DNA of 28,423 nucleotides from CAZOHN01 sp964579325 (GCA_964579325.1 CAZOHN010000022.1:1-28423); one strand, 5' to 3'. Numbered from the stretch's first letter, positions 8,232-16,523 are shown. Notes: generated from the sequence alone by a model not told the origin. Translations and numbers: made by a program.

Positions 8232-8837
8232 ATGGTTCTGGTGCATGTCCTGATCCCGGCGGCCGGAGCGGCACGCCGGATGGGAGGGGTGGACAAACTC
8301 CTCGAGTTGGTGGGCGGCGCTCCGCAACTGCGCCGCGCTGTGGATGCTGCACGCAAATCGGGGGCAGCAAAGGTCTGGGTCACGCTGCCGCCCAATTCCG
8401 GTGCACGGCGATCGGTGCTCAAGGGCACCTGGGCGCGGGTGATCGAGGTTCCGGACTGGGCCGAGGGCCTGTCTGCCTCGCTCCGCGCGGGTGCGATGGC
8501 GGCGACGGCGCAGCGGGCGTCGGCGCTGATCGTGCTGCTTGCCGATCTTCCCGAGATCGAGGCCGCCGATGTTGCGCGGTTTGTGGAGGCCCACGCCGCG
8601 GCACCAGACCGGCTGTTCCGCGGCACCGATGCGGACGGCAGGCCAGGCCACCCCGTGCTGATCCCGGCGCGGTTGTTTCCCGCCATCGGCCAGCTCCGCG
8701 GCGATGCCGGCGCGCGCGATCTGATTGCAGCGGAGGGTGCGGCCGTGGGCAGTATCGCATTGCCGGATGAGCGCGCAGTGACCGACCTCGATACGCCCGA
8801 GGCCTGGGCCGCCTGGCGGGCGGTAACGGGGCGGTGA
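8232..8837 (+). CDS. MobA/MocA-like nucleotidyltransferase
   Basis: The 201-residue protein has an NTP-transferase Rossmann fold. The nucleotide-binding signature PAAGAARRMGGVDK is at residues 9-22, LLADLPEI is the metal-binding segment (usually DMP or DQP), and GRPGHPVLI contains the GHP motif typical of MobA/MocA enzymes that join CTP or GTP to molybdopterin. It may therefore be a molybdenum-cofactor cytidylyltransferase, but no molybdoenzyme, xdhC-like or moa genes are nearby, so a different nucleotide-transfer role is possible. It lies 44 bases after the dehydrogenase gene on the same strand. The 3' end sits in an 11-base tandem repeat. Confidence 0.8.
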   Translation: MVLVHVLIPAAGAARRMGGVDKLLELVGGAPQLRRAVDAARKSGAAKVWVTLPPNSGARRSVLKGTWARVIEVPDWAEGLSASLRAGAMAATAQRASALIVLLADLPEIEAADVARFVEAHAAAPDRLFRGTDADGRPGHPVLIPARLFPAIGQLRGDAGARDLIAAEGAAVGSIALPDERAVTDLDTPEAWAAWRAVTGR

Positions 8838-8849
8838 CGGGGCGGTGAC
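8817..8849 (+). repeat. Three tandem 11-base units
   Basis: CGGGCGGTAAC is followed by two identical copies of GGGGCGGTGAC. The second unit contains the nucleotidyltransferase stop codon (8835-8837). The first unit differs at two positions. Such a repeat can expand by slippage and change the C-terminus. Confidence 0.85.
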
Positions 8850-8893
8850 GTTCCGGGAGCAGTAAAGGAACTACAGGCAGCCAGTGATCGGAA

Positions 8894-8915
8894 CGGCGGT
8901 GGACTTGCCCCGCCG
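8894..8915. terminator. Possible hairpin between convergent genes
   Basis: CGGCGG (8894-8899) can pair with CCGCCG (8910-8915), with a further GG/CC inside. It lies between the ends of the nucleotidyltransferase and RTX genes and could act in both directions. There is no U-tract, so the call is weak. Confidence 0.3.
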
Positions 8916-8919
8916 CCGC

Positions 8920-11900
8920 TCAGAACAGTAGCCGCGTCTCGTGTGCCCGAAGGGTCTGTCGTGCCGCCGGGTAGGCGCGGCCCGGCGGTCCGTGGGCAAG
9001 TTCGGGAAACAGGGTCAGAAGCTCGGCCCTTGCAGCGGCGTCCATCGCGTCCATCACCTGCGCTCCGGGCTGGAAACTCTCGGTCCAGAGCCCGTCTGAC
9101 AGCACGATTTCGTGTCTGTCGCAGAGGAAGTGAATGTAGCTCACGCCGCCGTCCCGTACCGTCCGCACTCCCGAACGTCCGGCGAGGTGGCGGGCCGGGA
9201 CCAGCACTTCGCGCGCACCGAACAGCAGGTCGGCGCGGGCCGACGCAACCAGCACGCGATGCTGCGGAGACACGGTGAGGTCGCGCGTCGGCCCGGCTTC
9301 GCCGAAGGCACCGGCGGGGATGCGCACCGGGCGCAGCGCTGGCTGGCGCGCGAGATCGGCGGCGGTCAGATGCCGGACGCCGATCCAGCGGATTTCCTGC
9401 GCGCCGCTGTCTCGGGTGAAGACAAGGTCCCCGACACCGAGGCATTCCACGGGCACCAGCCCTTCCGGCGTGGCGATAAGGGTGCCCGGGGTGAAGCAGG
9501 GGATCACCTGTTCGAAGTTCTGGAAAGACATCGTCCCGACGACGTTGCGATCGCCGTCGAGGAACTCAACCGTGCCGCTGCCGGGCGTGGCCGGATCGTC
9601 GACCACCCGCAGCGGACCTGCGCCCGTCAGGTCGAGAACGTCGAAGTCATCGCCGCCGTCCACCACGTCTCCGGCGGTGCCCCCGAGGACGGTGTCGTCG
9701 CCCGCGCCGCCGAAGATCGTGTCCGCACCGGCGCCGCCGTTGATCGAGTCGTCGCCTCCGTCGCCATGGAGGACGTCATCGCCATCGCCCCCGAGGATCG
9801 TATCGCCGGCATCCCCGCCATAGACCAGATCGTTTCCTTCGGCACCTTGGAGATAGTCGCTTCCCGCAGCACCGTAGAGCGTGTCATCGCCGTCATCGCC
9901 GCCGAGATCATCGTTGCCCTCGCCCCCGAAGATCAGATCGTCGCCGCTGTCGCCGTAAATCGCGTCGTCGCCGTCCCCACCATAAAGGGTGTCGGCTCCC
10001 TGCCCGCCGTAGACCGTGTCATCGCCACCCTCGGCGTAGACCTGGATGCCCGCCATATCCGCCCCGGCGTAGAGCGCATCAGCGTTCTCGGTCAGCCGGA
10101 TGTTCTCGATCTCGGAGAAGCTGACCGTGCCGTCGGTCTGGGTCTGGACAAGGCCGGACTCCGTCCCGGAGTAGGTTACAACAACGCCCTGACCCAGCGC
10201 GGAAAAATCCAGCGTGTCATCGTCGGTACCACCCTCGCCCCCGGCTACGGTGTCATTGCCAAACCCGCCGGAGAAGCCGAACAGGTCCGCGCCGTCGCCG
10301 CCGTGGATCAGGTCCGCCCCGGCTCCTCCGAAAATCGTGTCATTGCCGGCGTCGCCGTGCAGCGTGTCGGCACCCGAGCCTCCGAACAGGCTGTCATGTC
10401 CGTCGCCGCCGTATACGACGGCGCTTGAGCCCTGCACGAGGACGGCATCGTCGCCGGCCCCGGCATAGACCGTGTCACTGCCCGCACCGGTATAGATCGC
10501 GTCGTCGCCATCGTTGCCATCGATATAGTCGTTTCCGTCGCCGCCGAAGAGGACGTCGTCGTCCGTACCGCCGCCAAGGATGTCATCGCCCTCGCCCCCG
10601 CGCAGAGTGTCGGCCCCATCACCGCCAAAGAGATTGTCGTTGCCCGCGTCTCCCTCGAGGCTGTCGTTGCCCGCCATCCCCTCGAGGTTGTCGTCGCCCT
10701 CCCCGCCCCGGAGAGTGTCGGCCCCGTCGCCTCCATAGATCGTGTCGGCGCCGTCGCCGCCCTCGATGGTGTCGTTGCCTCCGTCCCCTTCGAGGTAGTC
10801 GTCTCCGAGGCCGCCGAAAACGCTGTCATTGCCGGCGCCGGCGTTCAGCGTGTCGTTGCCGTCTCCGCCGTAGAGCGAGTCGTTGCCGATACCGGCGTAG
10901 ACTTCGTCGGCGCCCCCCGCGCCCTCGATGATCATGCCGCCGGTCTCGTTGGCGCCATAGACGACATCGGCGGACGGCGAGAGGATCAGGCGCTCGATCT
11001 CTGAGAAGGTGATGGTATGGGTGCCATCGCTGACCGTGCCCGCTCCGTTGCCGAAGAGCGTCACCGTGACGGGGACGGTCAGAGCCGAGAGGTCGAGGGT
11101 ATCGAGGTCGCCAGCGCTTTCGCCGCCCGCGATGGTGTCGAAGCCGAAGCCGTCGGTGATGACGAAAGTGTCGGTTCCCGCCCCGCCAAAGATCTCGTCG
11201 TTGCCTGAGCCCCCGGAAAGCGTGTCGTTACCGCCACCACCATAAAGTGTGTCGTTGCCGGCATTGCCGTCGATGCTGTCATTGCCGTCATCGCCATAGA
11301 CGAGGTCGGCCCCGTCGCCGCCTTCCAGCGTGTCGTTACCTGCGCCCCCGAACAGCGTGTCGTCGCCGCCGTCGCCAAACAGCCTGTCGGCGTCGTCCTC
11401 GCCGTAGATCGAGTCGTTGCCCAGCCCCCCGCGCAGCGTGTCATTGCCGAGGCCGCCGTAGAGGCTGTCGTGGCCGTCGCCACCCAGAACGCTGTCATCG
11501 CCGCTTCCGGCGTTGACGAGGTCGGCGCCGGCGCCCGCGTCAACAGTGTCGTTGCCCTCGCCGCCGTCGACATAGTCGTCACCGGACCCGGTGGTGATGC
11601 TGTCGTTGCCGGCCCCGCCCCAGACGGTCAGTTTCGAGGTGTTCGCGGCGCCCGAAATCGTGTCGGCCTGCGAAGTGCCCTGAACGCCCTCGATCTCCGA
11701 GAACGTGCCACTGCCGCCGCCATAGCTGTAGGTGCCCGCTTCGGCCCCGGTGAAGGTCACCGACACCCCGACCGTGCTGCCCGTGAAGATCAGGGTATCG
11801 AAGTCGTAGCCGGTCTCGCCGCCGAAGATCGTGTCGGTGCCTTCGCCTGCACCGATGAAGAAGCTGTCCGAGAAATCGCCGCCATACATAAGGTCGTTGC

Positions 11901-13671
11901 CGGCGCCGCCGATCAGGGTGTCGATCCCGGCACCGCCGACCAACGTGTCATCGCCAAGTCCGCCGTCGAGGGTGTCATTGCCAGTCCCTCCGTCGAGGCT
12001 GTCGGCTCCGTCGCCGCCGAACAGGCTGTCGTTGCCCGCGCCGCCGAACAGTTGGTCCGCCCCCGAGCCTGCATAGACCGTGTCGTTGCCAGTGCCCCCG
12101 ATGTACTTGATCGGGGAGGTTCCCCAGGTCCAGGTGTCATCAAGGTTCGAGGCCCGGATCTCCTCGATCCCGGAGAAGCTGATGCTGCTGCCTACCTCCG
12201 AAGTGACGCCGGTCAGGTCCAGCACGTCATAGCCCGCGCCGCCGAAGACGGTGTCGAGACCGTAGTCGTTCTCGAACACGAAGATGTCGTCGCCATCCTC
12301 GCCGCTCAGGATGTCGTTGCCCGTGCCGCCATAGATCGTGTCGTTGTCAGCGCCGCCCAGGATCGTGTCGCCGCCCTCACCGCCAAAGAGCGAGTCGGCG
12401 CCGGCGTCGCCCTCGATGCTGTCGTTTTCGGTTCCCCCGTAGATAGTGTCGTTGCTGGTTGCGCCGCGTAGGGTGTCGCTGCCCGCCCCGCCGAAGATCA
12501 GGTTGTCACCCGTCGTCGCGCTGTTGTGATCGTCGATCACGTCGTCGCCATCGCCGCCATAGACTGTGTCCAGCCCGGCGCCGTACCAGATGGTGTCGTT
12601 TCCGGCGCCGCCGAAGATCAGGTTGTTGCCCGTCTCGAAAGTGCCCCCGGAGTCGTCGATCGAGTCGTTCCCGGCGCCGCCGTAGACGGTGTCGTTGCCG
12701 GCGCCGAAGTAGATCGTGTCGTTGCCGTCCGCCCCGTAGACCAGGTCGTCGCCCGTGCTGCCGTCGATGAAGTCGCCGGAGATGCTCGGGATGGGGTTGG
12801 TATCGACGTAGACTTCGTACGTGAAGCCGGCCGTGAAGCCGGTATTGGTGCCGCTACTGACGATATCCATTGAGGTGAACGGCCGCAGGATCGTGACGTT
12901 CGCGACAACGCTGGTCGTGACGCTCGGGTCGGTGCTGGTGCCGACGATCCTGCCCTGCGAGTCGAGGACGAACTGACCCGCACCGTCGAACTGAATGTCG
13001 CCGCGGGCTATCGCCTCGTGGAGATTGATCGTCACGCCGTCGAGTCTCAGCGTAAAGATCTCGTCCGCTCCGAGCGCGTTGAACCGGATCTGAGCACCGG
13101 CCACCTGTCGCGAGAAGCCGTGGGTGTGTGTCTCGTTCGAGTCGTCGTTGCCGACACGGTAGCCGTTGAGCGCGCCTGCCGTTCCGGTGTTCAGAGTCTC
13201 GTTCGACGCGATCGTCGCGGTGAAGTTGGTGCCGCCGTTGGTGCCGGTGAAGCTCTGGGTGCCCGATGTGTTGGTCTGCTTGACGTACTCCGATGCGTGC
13301 CCGCCCCAGAGGGTGTCGTTGCCGGAGCCGCCGTAGAGCGTGTCGGAACTGGCCCCGCCCGCGAGCAGGTCGTGATCGTTCTCGCCACTGATCGTGTCGT
13401 TGCCCGCGCCGCCATAGAGGCTGTCGTTGTTGTTGCCTCCGTAGACGTCATCGTTGCCGTCGCCGCCGAACACGCGGTCGTCGCCGTCCTGACCACGGAT
13501 GGTATCGTTGCCGGCCTCGCCGAAGATCGTGTCGTTGCCGGTGCCGCCATGAACCGAGTCGCCCGAGCCGCCGGCGAAGATCAGGTCGTCGCCACCGTTG
13601 CCATGGATCGAATCATAGTCGGTGGTTCCGATCAGAGTGTCGTTCCCGGAGCCTCCGGTGACCGTTGCCAT
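8920..13671 (-). CDS. Large RTX calcium-binding protein with C-terminal Hint domain
   Basis: The 1583-residue protein is dominated by glycine/aspartate nonapeptides of the form GGxGxDxLx; by eye about 95 copies in six blocks, which in RTX proteins fold as calcium-bound beta-rolls outside the cell. Residues about 126-300 are a non-repeat, beta-rich insert. Spacer modules of the type DTLDLS...FSEIE recur between blocks. The C-terminal 192 residues form a Hint_2-type domain: Cys1392 in IPCFTPGT, His1471 in SPQHRVL, then CDRHEIVLSDG and ESFQPG. There is no Sec signal, as usual for type I secreted RTX proteins, but no type I exporter is in the window. The Hint domain may cleave at Cys1392. A role as adhesin or matrix protein is inferred. 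Antisense frames stay open because of the repeats and are not genes. Confidence 0.93.
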   Translation of the reverse strand: MATVTGGSGNDTLIGTTDYDSIHGNGGDDLIFAGGSGDSVHGGTGNDTIFGEAGNDTIRGQDGDDRVFGGDGNDDVYGGNNNDSLYGGAGNDTISGENDHDLLAGGASSDTLYGGSGNDTLWGGHASEYVKQTNTSGTQSFTGTNGGTNFTATIASNETLNTGTAGALNGYRVGNDDSNETHTHGFSRQVAGAQIRFNALGADEIFTLRLDGVTINLHEAIARGDIQFDGAGQFVLDSQGRIVGTSTDPSVTTSVVANVTILRPFTSMDIVSSGTNTGFTAGFTYEVYVDTNPIPSISGDFIDGSTGDDLVYGADGNDTIYFGAGNDTVYGGAGNDSIDDSGGTFETGNNLIFGGAGNDTIWYGAGLDTVYGGDGDDVIDDHNSATTGDNLIFGGAGSDTLRGATSNDTIYGGTENDSIEGDAGADSLFGGEGGDTILGGADNDTIYGGTGNDILSGEDGDDIFVFENDYGLDTVFGGAGYDVLDLTGVTSEVGSSISFSGIEEIRASNLDDTWTWGTSPIKYIGGTGNDTVYAGSGADQLFGGAGNDSLFGGDGADSLDGGTGNDTLDGGLGDDTLVGGAGIDTLIGGAGNDLMYGGDFSDSFFIGAGEGTDTIFGGETGYDFDTLIFTGSTVGVSVTFTGAEAGTYSYGGGSGTFSEIEGVQGTSQADTISGAANTSKLTVWGGAGNDSITTGSGDDYVDGGEGNDTVDAGAGADLVNAGSGDDSVLGGDGHDSLYGGLGNDTLRGGLGNDSIYGEDDADRLFGDGGDDTLFGGAGNDTLEGGDGADLVYGDDGNDSIDGNAGNDTLYGGGGNDTLSGGSGNDEIFGGAGTDTFVITDGFGFDTIAGGESAGDLDTLDLSALTVPVTVTLFGNGAGTVSDGTHTITFSEIERLILSPSADVVYGANETGGMIIEGAGGADEVYAGIGNDSLYGGDGNDTLNAGAGNDSVFGGLGDDYLEGDGGNDTIEGGDGADTIYGGDGADTLRGGEGDDNLEGMAGNDSLEGDAGNDNLFGGDGADTLRGGEGDDILGGGTDDDVLFGGDGNDYIDGNDGDDAIYTGAGSDTVYAGAGDDAVLVQGSSAVVYGGDGHDSLFGGSGADTLHGDAGNDTIFGGAGADLIHGGDGADLFGFSGGFGNDTVAGGEGGTDDDTLDFSALGQGVVVTYSGTESGLVQTQTDGTVSFSEIENIRLTENADALYAGADMAGIQVYAEGGDDTVYGGQGADTLYGGDGDDAIYGDSGDDLIFGGEGNDDLGGDDGDDTLYGAAGSDYLQGAEGNDLVYGGDAGDTILGGDGDDVLHGDGGDDSINGGAGADTIFGGAGDDTVLGGTAGDVVDGGDDFDVLDLTGAGPLRVVDDPATPGSGTVEFLDGDRNVVGTMSFQNFEQVIPCFTPGTLIATPEGLVPVECLGVGDLVFTRDSGAQEIRWIGVRHLTAADLARQPALRPVRIPAGAFGEAGPTRDLTVSPQHRVLVASARADLLFGAREVLVPARHLAGRSGVRTVRDGGVSYIHFLCDRHEIVLSDGLWTESFQPGAQVMDAMDAAARAELLTLFPELAHGPPGRAYPAARQTLRAHETRLLF

Positions 13672-13762
13672 GGCACAGACCGACCCGCATGACGGGCCAT
13701 CGGCCCGCGGCGGACCACCCGCCGCAGCCGCCGCAGGCCACGTTCCGGGGGTCAGTCTTGTG

Positions 13763-13770
13763 GGTTAACC
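13763..13770. promoter_or_regulatory. GGTTAACC palindrome upstream of the RTX gene
   Basis: A perfect 8-base AT-centred palindrome lies 92 bases before the RTX start in a GC-rich interval, followed at 13782 by TCAACCAT. Both resemble the CtrA half-site TTAACC(AT), but the standard TTAA-7-TTAA spacing is absent. Regulatory use is speculative. Confidence 0.2.
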
Positions 13771-13840
13771 TTTCTGCTCCATCAACCATGAAGCGAAAAT
13801 CGTGTGCAAATCTAAGCGAATGCGCGCCAAATGCCCGCGA

Positions 13841-14614
13841 TCAGCCTTCCATCACGTGCAGCGCACCCGGGCGATGGACTGTGCGGCGTGCCGCCGCGAA
13901 GGCGGTAACGCCAGCGGCCTTGCCCAGTTCGGGGAATATCTCGAGCAGTTCGCGCTGCTGGTCGGCCCCGAGCGCGGCAAGCGAGTGGTCGCCGGGCTGG
14001 AAGCTTTCGGTCCAGGTGCCGTCGCTCAGGAGGACCTCGTGCCGGTCGCAGAGGATGTGGATGTAGTCCACCGTGCCGGCTTCGGTCCGTTCGATGCCGG
14101 GTTCCCCCACGAGCGATCCAGCCGCGACGAAGATCTCTCGCTCGCCGTCCGGACCGCAGTCGACGAATAGCAACCTGTGGTTGGGCGAGAGCAGCATGTC
14201 GCGTTCGGGCAAGCCATCGCCCAACGCACCGGCGCGGACGCGCACGGGGCGCAGGTGCGGGGCGCGCGCGAGGTCCCACGCGCTGAGGGTGCGGCGCCCG
14301 ATCCAGCGGATGACCTGCAACCCGTTGTCGCGCGTCACCACGCTGTCGCCCCGCTGGAGCGTCTCGATCGGCCGCTCGCCCGTGGCCGTCGCAATCATCG
14401 TACCGGTCGTGAAGCAGGGGCTTTCCGGCGCCCTGCCGTCCGAAAGTTCACAGATCATCAACCGCACCCCACCCGTTCGCGCAGCCCCCGCCGCGACCGT
14501 CCCCACCCGAAGCTGCCCCCGCGCCTCACGGCCGCGGCCGAACGCTGCACTCTCGGTAAAGGAAAGGTAACTCAGCTGGCGAGCACGGGAAAAGGAAAAC
14601 TCGAACGATCGCAC
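13841..14614 (-). CDS. Hint-domain protein paralogous to the RTX protein's C-terminus
   Basis: This encodes 257 residues from a GTG at 14614, chosen because GGAG lies about six bases upstream; the frame stays open to 14854, but that extra part is Arg/Pro-rich non-coding-like sequence. About 60 N-terminal residues (with LRVGTVAAGAAR and VRLMICEL) precede the Hint domain, which starts at Cys67 in SPCFTTGT. Hint features are IRWIG, His in SPNHRLLF, CDRHEVLLSDG and TESFQPG. A tail with ARRTVHRPG follows. All these blocks have counterparts in the same order in the RTX protein, so the two are paralogous. There are no RTX repeats. The function is unknown; self-cleavage or partner processing is possible. 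The gene lies 169 bases upstream of the RTX gene in the same direction. Confidence 0.85.
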   Translation of the reverse strand: MRSFEFSFSRARQLSYLSFTESAAFGRGREARGQLRVGTVAAGAARTGGVRLMICELSDGRAPESPCFTTGTMIATATGERPIETLQRGDSVVTRDNGLQVIRWIGRRTLSAWDLARAPHLRPVRVRAGALGDGLPERDMLLSPNHRLLFVDCGPDGEREIFVAAGSLVGEPGIERTEAGTVDYIHILCDRHEVLLSDGTWTESFQPGDHSLAALGADQQRELLEIFPELGKAAGVTAFAAARRTVHRPGALHVMEG

Positions 14615-14892
14615 CGCGATCTCCTGCGGTCGGGTCAACAGGAGCGGACCGCGACGGCGCCGCACTCGCGCATCAGGCGAGAATATGCGGCGCTGGCGCA
14701 CAATGGAGCGCGCAGGGCGTGGGGATCGTTTCCGGCGCGGGGCTCCAGTGGGCCGGACGACAGAGGACCGGATTTGATCAGGTGCCGGAACATCCCGGCC
14801 CCGTGCGGAAACAATCCATGCGCTGCACCGATACCACGTCGGCCGGGGAAACAAGCGGGGAGCGTGGTGGGCGAATCATGACCGAGGGAACC

Positions 14893-14976
14893 TGGTGCCC
14901 GAGGCGAGATTCGAACTCGCACGCCTTGCGGCGGAGGATTTTGAATCCCCTGCGTCTACCATTCCGCCACTCGGGC
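14893..14976 (-). tRNA. tRNA-Leu (anticodon CAA)
   Basis: On the minus strand the acceptor arms GCCCGAG and CTCGGGC pair perfectly, followed by ACCA. The anticodon stem GGGGA/TCCTC holds the loop TTCAAAA, giving anticodon CAA, which reads UUG. A long variable arm (CGCCGCAAGGCGTG) and the T-loop GTTCGAATC confirm a class II leucine tRNA. CCA is encoded. The gene sits between the Zn-peptidase and Hint genes, on the same strand as both. Confidence 0.96.
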
Positions 14977-14989
14977 CCGAGAAGCCCCG

Positions 14990-15010
14990 CCGGTGTATCG
15001 CCACCACCGG
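14990..15010 (-). terminator. Possible hairpin between Zn-peptidase gene and tRNA-Leu
   Basis: CCGGTG (14990-14995) pairs with CACCGG (15005-15010) around a nine-base loop, just after the minus-strand peptidase stop. There is no U-run, so it may be a weak terminator or only a processing or stability element. Confidence 0.3.
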
Positions 15011-15031
15011 GGACGGTCAATCGGGGCCTGG

Positions 15032-15898
15032 TCAAAGGTTCGGGTCGGCAAAGGTATTGCAGTCGGCGATCTGACCAGAGCGGAAGCCGCGCGCGAACCA
15101 CTCGGCGCGCTGCGCGGAGGTGCCGTGGGTGAACGTGTGCGGCTGCGGCACCCGACCGGCGTTGCGCTGCAGCGTGTCGTCGCCAATCCGGCGAGCGGCG
15201 TTCACCGCCTCTTCGAGGTCACCCTCCTCGATAGTGCCGAGTTCCTGGTGTGCGAAGCGCGCCCAGATACCCGAGAAGCAATCGGCCTGCAGCTCGACCA
15301 TCACGGAGACGCGGTTCGACTGCGACTCGTTCGACCGCTGCCGGACTGCGTTGGCCTGTTCGAGAAACCCCAGACGGTTCTGGACATGGTGGGCGATCTC
15401 GTGCGCGACGACATAGGCCGCAGCGAAGTCGCCCTGCGCGCCGAGCTGGCCGGCGAGCGTGGCGAAGAAATCAGTGTCGAGGTAGGCCTTCTGATCCCGG
15501 GGGCAGTAGAACGGCCCCGTCGCGCCCGTGGCTCCGCCGCAGGGCGAGGAGGTCACGCCCTTGAACAGGACGAGCGTCGCGGGAACGTAGTCCCGCCCGA
15601 CCTGATCGCGGAACACCTGCGCCCAGACGGTCTCGGTATCGGCCAGAGTGACGGCGACGAACGCGCCGGCCTGACGGTCGGCTTCGGTCATCTCGGCCGG
15701 GACCGTGGCGGTCGTCGTGCCCTGATCCTGGAGGAGCGGGGTGACATCGACCCCCAGGAAGTAGCCGACGACAAGGAGTAGGACGACGCCGAGACCGCCG
15801 ATCCGTGCGCCACCCCGTACACCCCCGCGCATCGTGCCGCCGCCACGCGAGCGCCGGTCCTCGATGTTGGTGCTCTGCCGCCGTCCCTGCCACTTCAT
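15032..15898 (-). CDS. Membrane-anchored neutral zinc metallopeptidase (YpfJ-like)
   Basis: This encodes 288 residues from the ATG at 15898, which matches the family's N-terminus (MKWQGRRQSTNIEDRR); the frame extends 32 codons further without support. Residues 1-33 are basic and Gly/Arg-rich, followed by one membrane helix at about 34-50, so the catalytic part should face the periplasm. HEIAHH at 166-171 contains the zinc-binding HExxH; ELQADC about 40 residues later supplies the likely third ligand. Cys120 and Cys132 may pair. Length and layout match the 'neutral zinc metallopeptidase' family, whose natural substrates are mostly unknown. It is divergent from dsbB. Confidence 0.92.
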   Translation of the reverse strand: MKWQGRRQSTNIEDRRSRGGGTMRGGVRGGARIGGLGVVLLLVVGYFLGVDVTPLLQDQGTTTATVPAEMTEADRQAGAFVAVTLADTETVWAQVFRDQVGRDYVPATLVLFKGVTSSPCGGATGATGPFYCPRDQKAYLDTDFFATLAGQLGAQGDFAAAYVVAHEIAHHVQNRLGFLEQANAVRQRSNESQSNRVSVMVELQADCFSGIWARFAHQELGTIEEGDLEEAVNAARRIGDDTLQRNAGRVPQPHTFTHGTSAQRAEWFARGFRSGQIADCNTFADPNL

Positions 15899-16061
15899 GA
15901 GCCGCCCCCTGCCCTCGCCCGGGTTCAGCCTAACCCGTGCCGGGCCGCGCCGTGAAGGGGCCGCGGAGATGTCCCGGCGGCACCCTGCCACCACTTCGTG
16001 ACTTCCGCTCGCCGCGGGGCTGGCTATGGTGCGCTCCGTCTACTCCCGAAGGACCTCTCTC

Positions 16062-16523
16062 GTGACGCGCAAGACCTTGATGCTTCTCGCCGCGGCCGGA
16101 TCGGCGGCGATGCTGACCGGCGCTTTCGCCTTCCAGTACATCGGCGGGATGGCGCCCTGCGCGCTGTGCCTCTGGCAGCGCTGGCCACACGGCGCGGCAG
16201 TGTTGTTGGGTGTGGCCGGTCTGGCGGTTCCCCTTTCCCCCATCGCGCTCGCAGGTGCGGGCGCGGCCGCGGCGACGGGAGGTATCGGGGTCTATCATAC
16301 AGGGGTCGAACGCGGCTGGTGGGAGGGACCCTCGACCTGCACCTCCTCCGGGGTGGGTGGGCTTTCGCCGGACCAGTTGATGGAACAGATCCTCAGCGCG
16401 CCGCTGGTACGCTGCGACGAGGTGCCGTGGGAGATGCTCGGCCTCAGCATGGCATCATGGAATGCCGTGGTCTCGTTCGGATTGATGGCGGTATGGCTGG
16501 TCGCCGCGGTCCGCCGGGCCTAG
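16062..16523 (+). CDS. dsbB: Disulfide bond formation protein B
   Basis: The product is an inner-membrane protein of 153 residues that reoxidises DsbA by passing electrons to quinone. Four hydrophobic segments are visible. The quinone-side pair is Cys33 and Cys36 in APCALC, and the second periplasmic pair is Cys93 (in GPSTC) and Cys118 (in VRCDEVPW), as in the family. The GTG at 16062 was chosen because GAAGGA lies eight bases upstream and the first membrane segment then starts a few residues in; an ATG at 16026 would add 12 residues. dsbA is not in view. The stop codon overlaps the stop of the convergent olsB within a CTAG tetranucleotide. Confidence 0.92.
   Translation: MTRKTLMLLAAAGSAAMLTGAFAFQYIGGMAPCALCLWQRWPHGAAVLLGVAGLAVPLSPIALAGAGAAAATGGIGVYHTGVERGWWEGPSTCTSSGVGGLSPDQLMEQILSAPLVRCDEVPWEMLGLSMASWNAVVSFGLMAVWLVAAVRRA

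Noticed and set aside
8920..9500. Intein or inserted self-splicing element
   Set aside because: There is no C-terminal His-Asn and no following host sequence to join; the domain is terminal and of Hint_2 type, so splicing is not expected.
9112..10428. Long plus-strand open frame opposite the RTX gene
   Set aside because: Antisense of Gly/Asp repeats lacks stop codons. The translation is a periodic Val/Ala-rich shadow with no family match; further ones lie at 11470-12471 and 13018-13692.
8920..13671. CRISPR-like or satellite DNA, suggested by the regular short repeats
   Set aside because: The repeats are 27-base coding periods of a nonapeptide, degenerate in DNA and conserved in protein, and lie in one intact frame.
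14615..14854. Longer N-terminus for the second Hint protein
   Set aside because: The extra 80 residues are Arg/Pro-rich and have no ribosome site, while GTG at 14614 has GGAG at proper distance and starts a plausible N-terminus.
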